DNA of 64,000 nucleotides from Kutzneria buriramensis (GTDB taxonomy: Bacteria > Actinomycetota > Actinomycetes > Mycobacteriales > Pseudonocardiaceae), in the NCBI RefSeq assembly GCF_043575855.1, contig NZ_CP144375.1, positions 5,146,001 through 5,210,000 on the forward strand, written 5' to 3'. Shown here in pieces: positions 1 to 7,593 of the stretch. Each line of letters begins with the position of its first letter. The stretch's first letter is position 1. The notes beneath the pieces are model-generated. The model saw only the letters and a list, made by a program, of their open reading frames with translations. It ran no database searches and was not told where the DNA came from. Both the position numbers and the translations under genes were made by a program.

Positions 1-2
1 TG

Positions 3-605
3 CTGGAGGTGGCCCGGGGCGAGCTGGACCGGATCACCGCCGGGGCCATGCACCAGGGGCTCGGGCTCCAGGTGCCGCCGTACTCGTACTCGCACCCCGA
101 CGAGCTGCTCAAGCAGGCGCGGGACAGCGGCGAGCCGCCGCTGCTGGTCGCGTTGGACGGCGTGACCGACCCGCGCAACCTCGGCGCCGTCGTGCGCTCC
201 GCCGCCGCGTTCGGCGCGCAGGGCGTGCTGCTGCCGCAGCGCCGCAGCGCCGGTATGACCGCCGTGGCGTGGCGGACCAGCGCCGGCACCGCCGCACGGA
301 TGCCGATCGCCGTCGCCACCAACCTCACCCGGACGCTCAAGGACTGGGCGTCGGAGGGGCTGATGGTGATCGGCCTGGACGCCGACGCGACGATCTCCGT
401 GGACGAGCTGGAGCTGGCGACCGGGCCGCTGGTCGTGGTCGTCGGCTCGGAGGGTCGCGGGCTGTCCCGGCTGGTGCGGGAAACGTGCGACCAGACCGTG
501 TCCATCCCGATGGCCGCGGGCGTCGAATCGCTCAACGCCTCCGTCGCCGCCGGGGTCGTGCTGGCCGAAGTGGCACGCCGTCGACGGGTGGCCGGTCGGA
601 TCTGA
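3..605 (+). CDS. rlmB: 23S rRNA 2'-O-methyltransferase, TrmH/RlmB family (5' end outside window)
   Basis: The reading frame is open from the first bases, so the N-terminal part (substrate-binding domain) lies upstream of the window. The visible 200 residues are the SPOUT methyltransferase domain. It carries all three knot motifs: DPRNLGAVVRSA (motif 1), GSEGRGL (motif 2) and SLNASVAAGV (motif 3). Family members transfer a methyl group from SAM to a ribose 2'-OH, in RlmB to G2251 of 23S rRNA. TrmH paralogues with other rRNA or tRNA targets have the same motifs, so the exact target is inferred. The stop is followed by 68 bp before the next gene on the same strand. Confidence 0.9.
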   Translation: MEVARGELDRITAGAMHQGLGLQVPPYSYSHPDELLKQARDSGEPPLLVALDGVTDPRNLGAVVRSAAAFGAQGVLLPQRRSAGMTAVAWRTSAGTAARMPIAVATNLTRTLKDWASEGLMVIGLDADATISVDELELATGPLVVVVGSEGRGLSRLVRETCDQTVSIPMAAGVESLNASVAAGVVLAEVARRRRVAGRI

Positions 606-673
606 ACGTTCGGCCAATCGGCCGCTCGGTCTTGGGTTAGGGTCGACCGTCCGTCCCTGACCCGAGGCCGAGG

Positions 674-2107
674 ATGAACTTCGTCAGCCCGCTGTTCCTG
701 TGGTACTTCGTGCCGGTCGTGCTGCTGGCCGTGCTCGCGACGCCACGTGGTTGGCGCAACGGCGTGGTCGCCGTGGCCAGCCTGGTGTTCTACGCCGCGG
801 GGGCCGGGCCGACGACGCTGTTGCTGCTGGGCAGCATGGCCCTGAACTACATGGTCGGCATGCTGCTCGAGGCCGACCGCAGCCGGCTGAGCGCCGGTGA
901 CCGCCGCGTCGTGCTGGCCGGGGCGATCGCCGTGAACCTGGCCGCGCTGGTGATCTGGAAGTACGCCGGATTCCTCACCGAGCAGGCCAATGCCCTCGCG
1001 AGCCTGTTCGGCGGCGGGGTTCAGGTGGCGCAGATCGCGCTGCCCATCGGCATCTCGTTCTACACGTTCCACCACATCTCGTATCTGGTCGACATCCACC
1101 GCGGGGAGCGCAAGGCCGCCCGCAACCCGGTGGCCTTCATCGCGTACATCGCGATGTTCCCGCAGCTGGTGGCCGGGCCGATCGTGCGGTACCGGGAGAT
1201 CGCCGACCAGCTGCCGCAGAAGCGGTACCACCGGCTCGACGACTTCGCCGCCGGCTTTCCCCGGTTCGCCCTGGGGCTGACCAAGAAGGTCATCGTCGCC
1301 GACCAACTCGGGCCGGTCGTCGCCGCCTGCTTCGACACCGCGTCGCCGCAGATGACGTCCGGCATCGCCTGGCTCGGGGCGATCGCGTACACGCTCCAGC
1401 TGTACTTCGACTTCTCCGGCTATTCGGACATGGCGATCGGTCTCGGACGCATGCTCGGTTTCCGGCTGCCCGAGAACTTCGCCCGGCCGTACTCGTCGGT
1501 CACCATCACCGAGTTCTGGCGGCGGTGGCACATGTCCCTGTCGCGCTGGTTCCGGGACTACGTGTACATCCCGTTGGGCGGCAACAAGCACGGCGAGGCC
1601 AAGACGTACCGGAATCTGGCCGTCGTCTTCGTGCTCACCGGCTTCTGGCACGGGGCCAACTGGACCTTCCTGGTGTGGGGCCTCTTCCACGGGGCGCTGC
1701 TCGTCGTCGAACGCGGCTTCGGCCTCCGGGCCTCCCCCGAGGTCCCCATCCACCGCCTCCTGCGCCGCATCGGCACCATGCTGCTCGTCGTCGTCGGCTG
1801 GGTCTTCTTCCGCGCCCCCGACCTCGGCAAGGCCTTCGTCATGCTCGGGCACATGATCGTCCCCGACTTCGCCGGCCTCGGCGACGTCGTCGGCCCCACC
1901 CTCAGCAACCAGCGCACCCTCGTGCTCCTGCTGGCCCTGCTCATCGTGCTCATGCCCGCGCGCCACGCCACCGGCCGCTTCCTCGAGTCCGCCCGCACCC
2001 GCCCCGCCGTCGCCCTCCGCGCCGCCGTGATGATCCTCGGCCTCCCCTACGCCGCCATCCTCCTGGCGTCAGGCACCTTCAGCCCGTTCCTGTACTACCA
2101 GTTCTGA
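674..2107 (+). CDS. MBOAT-family membrane-bound O-acyltransferase (AlgI/DltB-like)
   Basis: This 477-residue polytopic membrane protein has the AlgI/DltB-type MBOAT core: FDFSGYSDMAIGLGRMLGF, WRRWHMSLSRWFRDYVYIPLGG (His about residue 286) and GFWHGANWTFLVWGLFHG (putative catalytic His about residue 326). MBOAT proteins move acyl groups, usually acetyl, across or at the membrane onto polysaccharides, teichoic acids or secondary metabolites. AlgI-type enzymes usually sit beside an AlgJ/AlgX or SGNH-hydrolase partner. None is present here, and the next gene is convergent with no spacer. The acceptor is therefore unknown. The ATG at 674 follows a GAGGCCGAGG stretch that can act as ribosome-binding site. 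Confidence 0.88.
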   Translation: MNFVSPLFLWYFVPVVLLAVLATPRGWRNGVVAVASLVFYAAGAGPTTLLLLGSMALNYMVGMLLEADRSRLSAGDRRVVLAGAIAVNLAALVIWKYAGFLTEQANALASLFGGGVQVAQIALPIGISFYTFHHISYLVDIHRGERKAARNPVAFIAYIAMFPQLVAGPIVRYREIADQLPQKRYHRLDDFAAGFPRFALGLTKKVIVADQLGPVVAACFDTASPQMTSGIAWLGAIAYTLQLYFDFSGYSDMAIGLGRMLGFRLPENFARPYSSVTITEFWRRWHMSLSRWFRDYVYIPLGGNKHGEAKTYRNLAVVFVLTGFWHGANWTFLVWGLFHGALLVVERGFGLRASPEVPIHRLLRRIGTMLLVVVGWVFFRAPDLGKAFVMLGHMIVPDFAGLGDVVGPTLSNQRTLVLLLALLIVLMPARHATGRFLESARTRPAVALRAAVMILGLPYAAILLASGTFSPFLYYQF

Positions 2108-2689
2108 TCAGCCGATTCCGGCGATCACGGTGTCTGCCAACGACTCGGCGAAGGAGTCGGCGTCCTCGATGTCCTCCACGAAGTGGCCGAGAAAGGCCTG
2201 TTGGAAGCAGGCGCCGATGAGTAGGGCGGAGGCGGCGCGGACGTTGGCGGAGGCCGGGACGCGGCCGAGGTTCTGTTCGGCGGCAAGGTAATCGGCAACG
2301 GCGTCGCGTACGCGGTGGGGGCCGGCGTCCTGGGCGCGGAGGGCGGCGCGGTGGGCGGCGAAGAGGGAAGGCTCGGCGAACAAAGACGCAGCCATGGGGA
2401 AGGTGTGGCCGTAGAAGGCCAGCGCGGCGCGGGCGATGTCGGTGAGGTGCTGACGGACGGTGTCGGTGCCGGCCCGGGAGCGGAGGCCGGCGAGCAGGAC
2501 GGTGAGCTCGCCGGGGGTGCGCTCGGCGAGCACGGCCAGGAACAGCTCGGTCTTGTCCCGGAAGTGCTTGTACAGGGCGGCTTCCGAGAAGCCGGCGGCT
2601 CGGGCGATCTCCTTGGTGGTGGCATGCGCAAGCCCGCGGGCGCGCATGACCTCGGCCGCGGCGTCGACCATCCGGTCCCGAGTGCTCAC
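2108..2689 (-). CDS. TetR-family transcriptional regulator
   Basis: The 193-residue protein begins with a typical TetR N-terminal helix-turn-helix (residues about 5-50, ATTKEIARAAGFSEAALYKHF). A variable all-helical ligand-binding domain follows. The GTG start at 2687-2689 gives the canonical short N-terminus. The stop abuts the stop of the convergent MBOAT gene. The regulator is divergent from an NAD(P)-dependent reductase, and two palindromes fill the 81-bp gap. TetR proteins usually repress themselves and the divergent gene until a small ligand binds. By that rule it should control the reductase; the ligand is unknown. Confidence 0.93.
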   Translation of the reverse strand: MSTRDRMVDAAAEVMRARGLAHATTKEIARAAGFSEAALYKHFRDKTELFLAVLAERTPGELTVLLAGLRSRAGTDTVRQHLTDIARAALAFYGHTFPMAASLFAEPSLFAAHRAALRAQDAGPHRVRDAVADYLAAEQNLGRVPASANVRAASALLIGACFQQAFLGHFVEDIEDADSFAESLADTVIAGIG

Positions 2690-2709
2690 CGAGCCTCCAA
2701 CGCTTGACA

Positions 2710-2727
2710 GGTGAGTAAGTGCTCACC
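2710..2727. promoter_or_regulatory. Candidate TetR operator 1
   Basis: An 18-bp interrupted inverted repeat, GGTGAG-N6-CTCACC, lies just upstream of the tetR-family start. It shares the half-site GGTGAG/CTCACC with the longer palindrome at 2736-2759. A TTGACA hexamer ends immediately before it (2704-2709) and fits a plus-strand -35 element, so binding here would block transcription of the reductase. Confidence 0.6.
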
Positions 2728-2735
2728 AACTATAG

Positions 2736-2759
2736 CGGTTGGTGAGTACTCACCAACCG
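2736..2759. promoter_or_regulatory. Candidate TetR operator 2 (perfect 24-bp palindrome)
   Basis: The 24 bases read identically on both strands, with core TTGGTGAGTACTCACCAA. The site lies 11 bp before the reductase start and 46 bp from the regulator start. It contains the same GGTGAG half-site as operator 1. Its length, symmetry and position between the divergent genes are those of a TetR operator. Assignment to the adjacent regulator is inferred. Confidence 0.75.
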
Positions 2760-2770
2760 AGGGAAGGCGA

Positions 2771-3394
2771 ATGATGCTGATCACCCTGTTCGGCGCGACC
2801 GGCGGCACCGGGCGGCAGTTCCTGGACCAGGCGACCAAGGCCGGTCACGAGGTCACGGCGGTGGTGCGCGACCCGGCCGCGCTCGAGGCGAAGGACGTGG
2901 CCAAGGGGGATGTGATGGACCCGGCGGCGATCGCGCCGTTCATCGACGGCCGGCACGCGGTGGTGACGGCGATCGGATCACGCGACGCCCGCCGGCCGAC
3001 GACCGTGCAGACGGACAGCACAGCCAGCATCGTCGAGGCGATGCGCGCGACGGGCGTCCGCCGGCTGATCGTGGTGAGCAACAGCGGCATGGTCACCGAC
3101 GGCGACGGCCCGCTGACGAAGACCCTGGTCAAGCCGATCCTGCGGCGCATCCTCGTGCACGGCTGGACCGACATGCGGCACATGGAGGACGTGGTGACGG
3201 CCAGCGGCCTGGACTGGACGATCATCCGACCGCCGATGCTGACGAACGGCCCGCTCACCGGCGCCTACCGCAGCCAGCTGGGCCGCAACGTCCGCGGCGG
3301 CAGCCGGATCTCCCGCGCGAACGTCGCCGACAGCATCCTGCGCAGCCTCGCCGACGACGCCACGGTCCGGGCCACGGTGTCGATCGCGAACTGA
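2771..3394 (+). CDS. NAD(P)-binding SDR/NmrA-like reductase
   Basis: The 207-residue protein is an atypical short-chain dehydrogenase fold. An N-terminal glycine-rich dinucleotide motif, FGATGGTGRQ, is followed by AVVRDPAAL, the segment that usually selects NADP. A conserved region DWTIIRPPMLTNGPLTG lies near residues 155-175. Such proteins are annotated as NAD(P)H-binding, flavin-reductase-like or NmrA-like. The classical YxxxK catalytic pair is not evident, so it may be a redox sensor or reductase of unknown substrate. The ATG at 2771 is chosen because GAGGGAAGG precedes it; longer in-frame starts run through the operator. It is probably controlled by the divergent TetR protein. Confidence 0.85.
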   Translation: MMLITLFGATGGTGRQFLDQATKAGHEVTAVVRDPAALEAKDVAKGDVMDPAAIAPFIDGRHAVVTAIGSRDARRPTTVQTDSTASIVEAMRATGVRRLIVVSNSGMVTDGDGPLTKTLVKPILRRILVHGWTDMRHMEDVVTASGLDWTIIRPPMLTNGPLTGAYRSQLGRNVRGGSRISRANVADSILRSLADDATVRATVSIAN

Positions 3395-3395
3395 C

Positions 3396-3800
3396 TCAGG
3401 TCACGGGCAGCAGGCCGCGCTCGGCGAAGACCTCCTTGGCCACGGCGGTCGCATTCAGGGCACGGGGAAAACCGCAGTAGCCGGCGGCCTGGAGCATCGC
3501 CTCGACGATCTCGGCCGGCGTGAGCCCGACGTTGAGCGAGGTGTTGACGTGCACCCGCAGCTGCGGCTCGCAGCCGCCGAGCGCGGTCAGCATGCCGATG
3601 GTCACGAGCTGCCGGTCCCGCGGCGGCAGCTGCGGCCGGGAGTAGATCTCGCCGAAACCCCAGGCCACCGTCTGGTGCGCGAGTTCGGGCGAGACGTCGG
3701 CGAGCGACTCCACGACCGCCGGCCCGATGCCCCCGCTGACCTCGTTGAGCAGTGCCATCCCCCGGTCGAACCGGGCCTGTCGATCATCGTGCTCGGTCAT
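3396..3800 (-). CDS. Carboxymuconolactone decarboxylase (CMD) family protein
   Basis: The 134-residue protein matches the gamma-CMD fold: a long helix pair with PRDRQLVTIGMLTALGGCEPQLRVHVNTSL and then VGLTPAEIVEAMLQAAGYCGFPRALNA near the C-terminus. Members decarboxylate gamma-carboxymuconolactone or act as AhpD-like antioxidant enzymes. The CxxC pair of AhpD is absent, so the peroxidase role is unlikely. No protocatechuate pathway genes are adjacent, so the substrate is unknown. The ATG at 3798-3800 is preferred over a GTG seven codons upstream. It is convergent with the SDR gene and separated by 1 bp. Confidence 0.85.
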   Translation of the reverse strand: MTEHDDRQARFDRGMALLNEVSGGIGPAVVESLADVSPELAHQTVAWGFGEIYSRPQLPPRDRQLVTIGMLTALGGCEPQLRVHVNTSLNVGLTPAEIVEAMLQAAGYCGFPRALNATAVAKEVFAERGLLPVT

Positions 3801-3837
3801 AGGCCCACCATACGACGTCACCCATTAGGATCATGCG

Positions 3838-4350
3838 GTGATGGCGTTCGACGGTCACGTCTGGATTCACGACGGCCAGCTCTATCTCAGCGGAGACCCC
3901 CACGGCGGCCCCGACTGGGACCGCTGCTTCACCGCGAACCCGGTCGGCATCGTCGGTGTGTACGGCGGCGAGGCGATCCTGCTCACCGGCCTGCACACCG
4001 GCCACGTCGGCATGCGGGTGGACGTCGCCGCGGCCGATCCCGGCGCGAACCTGCTCGACTACGAGGACGTGGTGGAGATCGACTTCGCGCCGACCGAGGA
4101 CGAGTTGCACCTGGTGGAGTGGGCCGGCGAGGACAGCCACCCGCTGGGCGCGCTGCCGGCCGGCCCCGGCAACCACCGATTGCGTTACCACGCAAGGGGA
4201 ATGGACGCCGGGCACGACCTGGACACGGCCGACGAGCACGACGGCGAACCGGTCGACTCCTACCTGGTGCAGGTGTGGCCGGCCCGCCCGTCGCTGCCGG
4301 CGACGCTCAAGCTGACCAGCGCCTACGCCCGGAGCTGTCAGGCCGGCTGA
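3838..4350 (+). CDS. Conserved actinobacterial hypothetical protein
   Basis: This 170-residue soluble, acidic protein has no signal peptide and no family I can name with confidence. It is rich in Asp, Glu and Gly. It has a beta-rich look, with alternating short hydrophobic stretches such as VGIVGVYGGEAILLTGLH and DSYLVQVWPARP. GTG at 3838 and ATG at 3841 are both possible starts, with AGGA eight bases upstream. It is divergent from the CMD gene. Its 3' end overlaps the end of the convergent frameshifted methyltransferase by 13 bp. Codon use and GC match neighbouring genes, which supports a real gene. Confidence 0.7.
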   Translation: MMAFDGHVWIHDGQLYLSGDPHGGPDWDRCFTANPVGIVGVYGGEAILLTGLHTGHVGMRVDVAAADPGANLLDYEDVVEIDFAPTEDELHLVEWAGEDSHPLGALPAGPGNHRLRYHARGMDAGHDLDTADEHDGEPVDSYLVQVWPARPSLPATLKLTSAYARSCQAG

Positions 4351-5134
4351 CCCTTGCGCGCCACGGTGAGCAGGTGCGAGGAGACGCCGAGCACGCTGGG
4401 TTCGGTCTCGGCCAGCCGCAGCGCCCACAGCAGCCGCTCGCGGCGCTCGGGGTCGGCCAGCCGGGCCTCCACCTCGTCGTCGGACAGCGCCCGCGCGCTG
4501 CCTTCGATGGCGAACACCTGTGGCGCAAGGAATCCCGCGTCCGCCGCCTCCTGGACGGACTCCTCCGGGCGGTGGAAGTACGTGTGGGTGAACCAGTTGA
4601 ACGGCCGGTCCTCGGGCGGACGGTGGTGCCCGTCGACCACAGTGGACGTCACGATGTCCCGGAACTCCTGATACCGGAACAGATCTCGGTACAGGCCGTC
4701 GTGGAACGAGGAGAAGCGGGAGATGGTCGCGGCGGCGACGTGCCCACCGGGCTTGAGAACCCGCCGCGCCTCGCGCCAGGCCGCCAGCCGGTCCTCGACG
4801 GTCAGCAGGTGGTACAGCGGCCCGCACATGAGGACGAGTCGTACGACTCGTCGGCCGCGTCCAGCTTGCGCGCGTCGCCGAGAACCGCCGTCACGCCGGG
4901 GATTTCCGCCGCGCGGCCGACGTGCAGCGGCACGGGGTCGACCAGGTCGACGTCGTAACCGAGCTCGGCCAGCCAGCGCGCGTGCACCCCGGTGCCATCA
5001 CCGACGTCCACAATGGACGCCGGTGCGGGCGGTAGATGGCGCCGCACAAGTTCCTTGGTGCGCACCAGCTCCAGCAGCCCGACCCCCTGGCCGAGCCGCC
5101 CGTCTTCTTCGTCCCGCTCGTAATAGGCCCGCAT
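4338..5134 (-). pseudogene. SAM-dependent methyltransferase, single-base frameshift
   Basis: Two overlapping reading frames together encode one class I methyltransferase. The upstream part (5134 to about 4838) has the SAM motif VDVGDGTGVHARWLAELGY and ends LDAADESYD. The downstream part (from 4829) resumes at MCGPLYHLLTVEDRLAAW and continues to the C-terminus. The expected join is ESYD-VVL-MCGPLYH. Inserting one C on the plus strand after 4837 restores a continuous frame of about 265 residues. The frameshift lies in a GAGTCGTACGACTCGTC inverted repeat, a plausible site for a real deletion or a sequencing error. The product may be a small-molecule methyltransferase. It is non-functional if the shift is real. 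Confidence 0.85.
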
Positions 5135-5168
5135 GTGACGACGGTAGCGAACGGGACGAGCGAATATC

Positions 5169-5759
5169 TCAGTCCGCGTAACGGATCTTGATGTCGCCCG
5201 CGCTCACGCTGCCCTCGACGTGCAGCACCGGCAGGTGCGGGTCACCGGGCGAGGTGATCTTGTTGGTCAGCCGGCCGCTGCCCACGGACACCGACTCCAC
5301 CACCACGGTCCAGCCGTGCGGCACCAGCACCTTGATGTTGCCCCAGCCGCACTCGGCGTGCAGCCACACGTCGCGGTGCCGGCAGATCGCCTCGCTGAAG
5401 TCGATCTTCACGTTGCCCATCGAGCAGCGGGCGTTGATCCGGGCCGGCACGGTCCACTCGCCGACCTGGTTCACGTTGCCCATGCCCGCGTTGAGCTCCA
5501 GCGGACGCTCGGTGTCGACCGCCGCCCGCGAGGTCAGGGCCACGGTGCCGTTCTGCACGGCGGCGGGCAGGTCGGCCAGGATCGCGGTCAGCTCCCCGCG
5601 CACCTTGGCCGACGCGGCGATCGCGCTGCGCTCGCCGAACTCGTCGATGGTGATCATGCCCTGGTCCAGCGCGTCCTGGAGCAGCGAGCCCGCCCGCTCG
5701 CGCTCGGCGTTGGACACTCTGAGATTGGCCGGGTCGATCGAGGCGATCTCGTCAGTCAT
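5169..5759 (-). CDS. DUF1707 and LiaF-like C-terminal domain protein
   Basis: Residues about 12-65 form a DUF1707 domain (LRVSNAERERAGSLLQDALDQG ... GELTAILADLP), a short actinobacterial domain near the N-terminus of many envelope-stress proteins. The C-terminal half (about 95-196) repeats short beta strands with Asn/Gly turns, such as NARCSMGNVKID, ECGWGNIKVLVP and VSAGDIKIRY. This resembles the beta-helical LiaF/DUF2154 cell-wall-active-antibiotic response fold. No membrane segment is visible, so it is probably cytoplasmic or peripheral. A role in sensing envelope stress is inferred from family context only. Confidence 0.85.
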   Translation of the reverse strand: MTDEIASIDPANLRVSNAERERAGSLLQDALDQGMITIDEFGERSAIAASAKVRGELTAILADLPAAVQNGTVALTSRAAVDTERPLELNAGMGNVNQVGEWTVPARINARCSMGNVKIDFSEAICRHRDVWLHAECGWGNIKVLVPHGWTVVVESVSVGSGRLTNKITSPGDPHLPVLHVEGSVSAGDIKIRYAD

Positions 5760-5816
5760 GGTTCAACGCTAGTACGGAACGACTGGCGTTCCATTAGGGA
5801 AAGCCCCGATCAGGGG

Positions 5817-6695
5817 TCAGGGAGTCCCCGCCCCTACGGCCAGGTGGGCGGACGCCATGCCGCGCCCGCTGCCGATGCGCCGCGCCCGCAACACGCCGAC
5901 GAGCCGGCACACCAGGTAGATGAGGAAGGAGATGGCCGTGACGAACGCGCTCACCGGCTTGCCCGGCACCAGCGACAGCACGATGCCGCCGAGCACCGCC
6001 AGCTCCGCGAACACGATCGACAGCACGGTGGCCACCAGCGGCGACGCCGTCACCCGCGACGCCGCAGCCGCCGGCGTGATCATCAACGACAGCACCAGCA
6101 GCGAGCCGACGGTCTGCACGCCCAGCGCCGTCGCCACGCCGACCAGCACCGCGAACACCGGCGACAGCACCCGCAGCGGCACCCCGCGCGCGGCGGCCAC
6201 CTCGGCGTCCACGCTGGCGAACAGCAGCGGCCGGTAGATGAAAGCGAGCACCACCAGCACGCCGACCGCCGCGCTGACCAGCAGCACCAGGCTGCCCGGG
6301 TCGACGCTGGCGATCTGCCCGATGAGCAGTCCGAACTTGTTGGCGGAGTTGCCCTCGTAGAAGGACAGCAGCAGCACGCCGACGCCCAGCCCGAACGCCA
6401 GCACCGCGCCGATCACCGAGTCGTGTTCCGACACCTTGCGGGTGAGCAGCCCGAGGATCACCGCCGCGACGACCGCGCCGATCAACGAGCCGTAGCCGAC
6501 GTTGATCCCGGCCAGCAGCGCCGCAGCGCCGCCGGTCAACGCCAGCTCGCTGGTGCCGTGCACGGAGAAGGCCATGTTGCGGGTGACGATCAGCGGCCCG
6601 AGCACGCCGGCCAGCACGCCGAGCACGGCGGCGGCCACCAGGGCGGTGCCGACGAAGGGAAGCAGAAGGAGGGTGGTGGAGATGTAGTCGGACAT
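5817..6695 (-). CDS. znuB: Zinc/manganese-type metal ABC transporter permease
   Basis: The 292-residue hydrophobic protein has about eight membrane segments and the ABC-3 family signature, including LAGVLGPLIVTRNMAFSVHGTSELALTGGAAALL near the N-terminus. ABC-3 permeases import Zn2+, Mn2+ or Fe2+ with a cluster-A-I solute-binding protein, and both partners are encoded just upstream. The ATG overlaps the stop of a 15-codon mini-ORF that links it to the ATPase gene, so expression is probably translationally coupled. Zinc is favoured because Zur-like boxes precede the first gene of the operon, but metal specificity cannot be read directly. Confidence 0.9.
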   Translation of the reverse strand: MSDYISTTLLLLPFVGTALVAAAVLGVLAGVLGPLIVTRNMAFSVHGTSELALTGGAAALLAGINVGYGSLIGAVVAAVILGLLTRKVSEHDSVIGAVLAFGLGVGVLLLSFYEGNSANKFGLLIGQIASVDPGSLVLLVSAAVGVLVVLAFIYRPLLFASVDAEVAAARGVPLRVLSPVFAVLVGVATALGVQTVGSLLVLSLMITPAAAASRVTASPLVATVLSIVFAELAVLGGIVLSLVPGKPVSAFVTAISFLIYLVCRLVGVLRARRIGSGRGMASAHLAVGAGTP

Positions 6696-6742
6696 CAGGG
6701 CCGCACCTCCGGATGCACGGCGAGGGTGAGCTTGTCCGGCAT
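6695..6742 (-). other. 15-codon mini-ORF bridging the ATPase and permease genes
   Basis: An ATG overlaps the ATPase stop codon (TGATG at 6744-6740). It opens a frame of 15 codons whose TGA overlaps the permease ATG (TGATG at 6697-6693). The peptide would be MPDKLTLAVHPEVRP. Its end repeats the ATPase C-terminus EVRP because a 17-bp block (GAGGTGCGGCCCTGATG on the minus strand) is present twice, at 6693-6709 and 6740-6756. It may be a coupling leader or just the footprint of a 47-bp local duplication. Confidence 0.5.
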
Positions 6743-7593
6743 CAGGGCCGCACCTCGGCTGTGGGCTCGGGGCAGTGGTGGGCCTCCTGGTGCGCGCCGA
6801 CCACCACGATCTGGCCGCGCACGCGCAGCACGTCGACGGGCGTCCGGTACAGCTCGGACAGGTTCTCGGACGTCATCACCTCGTCCGGCGGCCCGATCCG
6901 GAACCGGCCGTTGACCAGGTAGAGCACCCGGTCCACCAGCGGCAGCACCGGATTGATCTCGTGCGTCACGAACAGCACCGCGGTGCCGGCGGTGCGCCGG
7001 CGGGCGTCGATCAGGTCGCTGACGACCCGCTGGTGGGCGAGGTCCAGCGACAGCAGCGGCTCGTCGCACAGCAGCAGCTCGGGGTCGCCGACCAGGGCCT
7101 GGGCGACCCGCAGCCGCTGCTGCTCGCCGCCGGAGAGCAGCCCGACCGGGTGATCCGCGTAGTCGCTGGCGCCGACCTCGGCCAGCACGGCGTCGACCTT
7201 GCGCCGGCGTTCGGCCCGCCCGCGCAGGCCGAGGCCCCAGCGGTGGCCGTCGAGGCCGAGTCCGACGAGGTCACGGGCGCGCAGCGTGAGGTTGGCGTCG
7301 ATGGCCCGCTGCTGCGGGATGTACCCGAGCTTGTGGTTGGCCTTGCCGGGCGCGTGCCCGGCGATCGTCACGGTGCCGGCCGACAGCGGCTGCTGGCCGA
7401 GCAGCACCCGCAGCATGCTGGTCTTGCCGGAGCCGTTGGGGCCGAGCACGGCCAGGAACTCGCCGGGCCTGATGTCCAGGTCGAGGCCGTCCCACAGCAC
7501 GCGGCTGCCGTACGCGAGCCGCGCGGAACGCATGCGCAGCGCCGCCGCCGGCGCGTTGACCGGGGCGGCGTCGACGAGCGCGTCCGCCGTCAC
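6742..7593 (-). CDS. znuC: Metal ABC transporter ATP-binding protein
   Basis: The 283-residue ATPase has Walker A GPNGSGKT at residues 51-58, Q-loop YIPQQ at 91-95, signature LSGGEQQR at 153-160, Walker B LLLCDEP and the switch His in FVTHEINPVLP. The sequence pattern is that of the Zn/Mn importer ATPases. The GTG start overlaps the stop of the solute-binding-protein gene (GTGA, 7593-7590), so translation is coupled. The first 20 residues are a non-conserved extension. It powers the permease encoded downstream. Confidence 0.92.
   Translation of the reverse strand: MTADALVDAAPVNAPAAALRMRSARLAYGSRVLWDGLDLDIRPGEFLAVLGPNGSGKTSMLRVLLGQQPLSAGTVTIAGHAPGKANHKLGYIPQQRAIDANLTLRARDLVGLGLDGHRWGLGLRGRAERRRKVDAVLAEVGASDYADHPVGLLSGGEQQRLRVAQALVGDPELLLCDEPLLSLDLAHQRVVSDLIDARRRTAGTAVLFVTHEINPVLPLVDRVLYLVNGRFRIGPPDEVMTSENLSELYRTPVDVLRVRGQIVVVGAHQEAHHCPEPTAEVRP

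Noticed and set aside
5776..5792. ECF-sigma-like promoter (GGAAC) for the DUF1707 gene
   Set aside because: Spacing to a CGT/GTT -10 element does not fit the consensus; the GGAACG/CGTTCC repeat may be chance.
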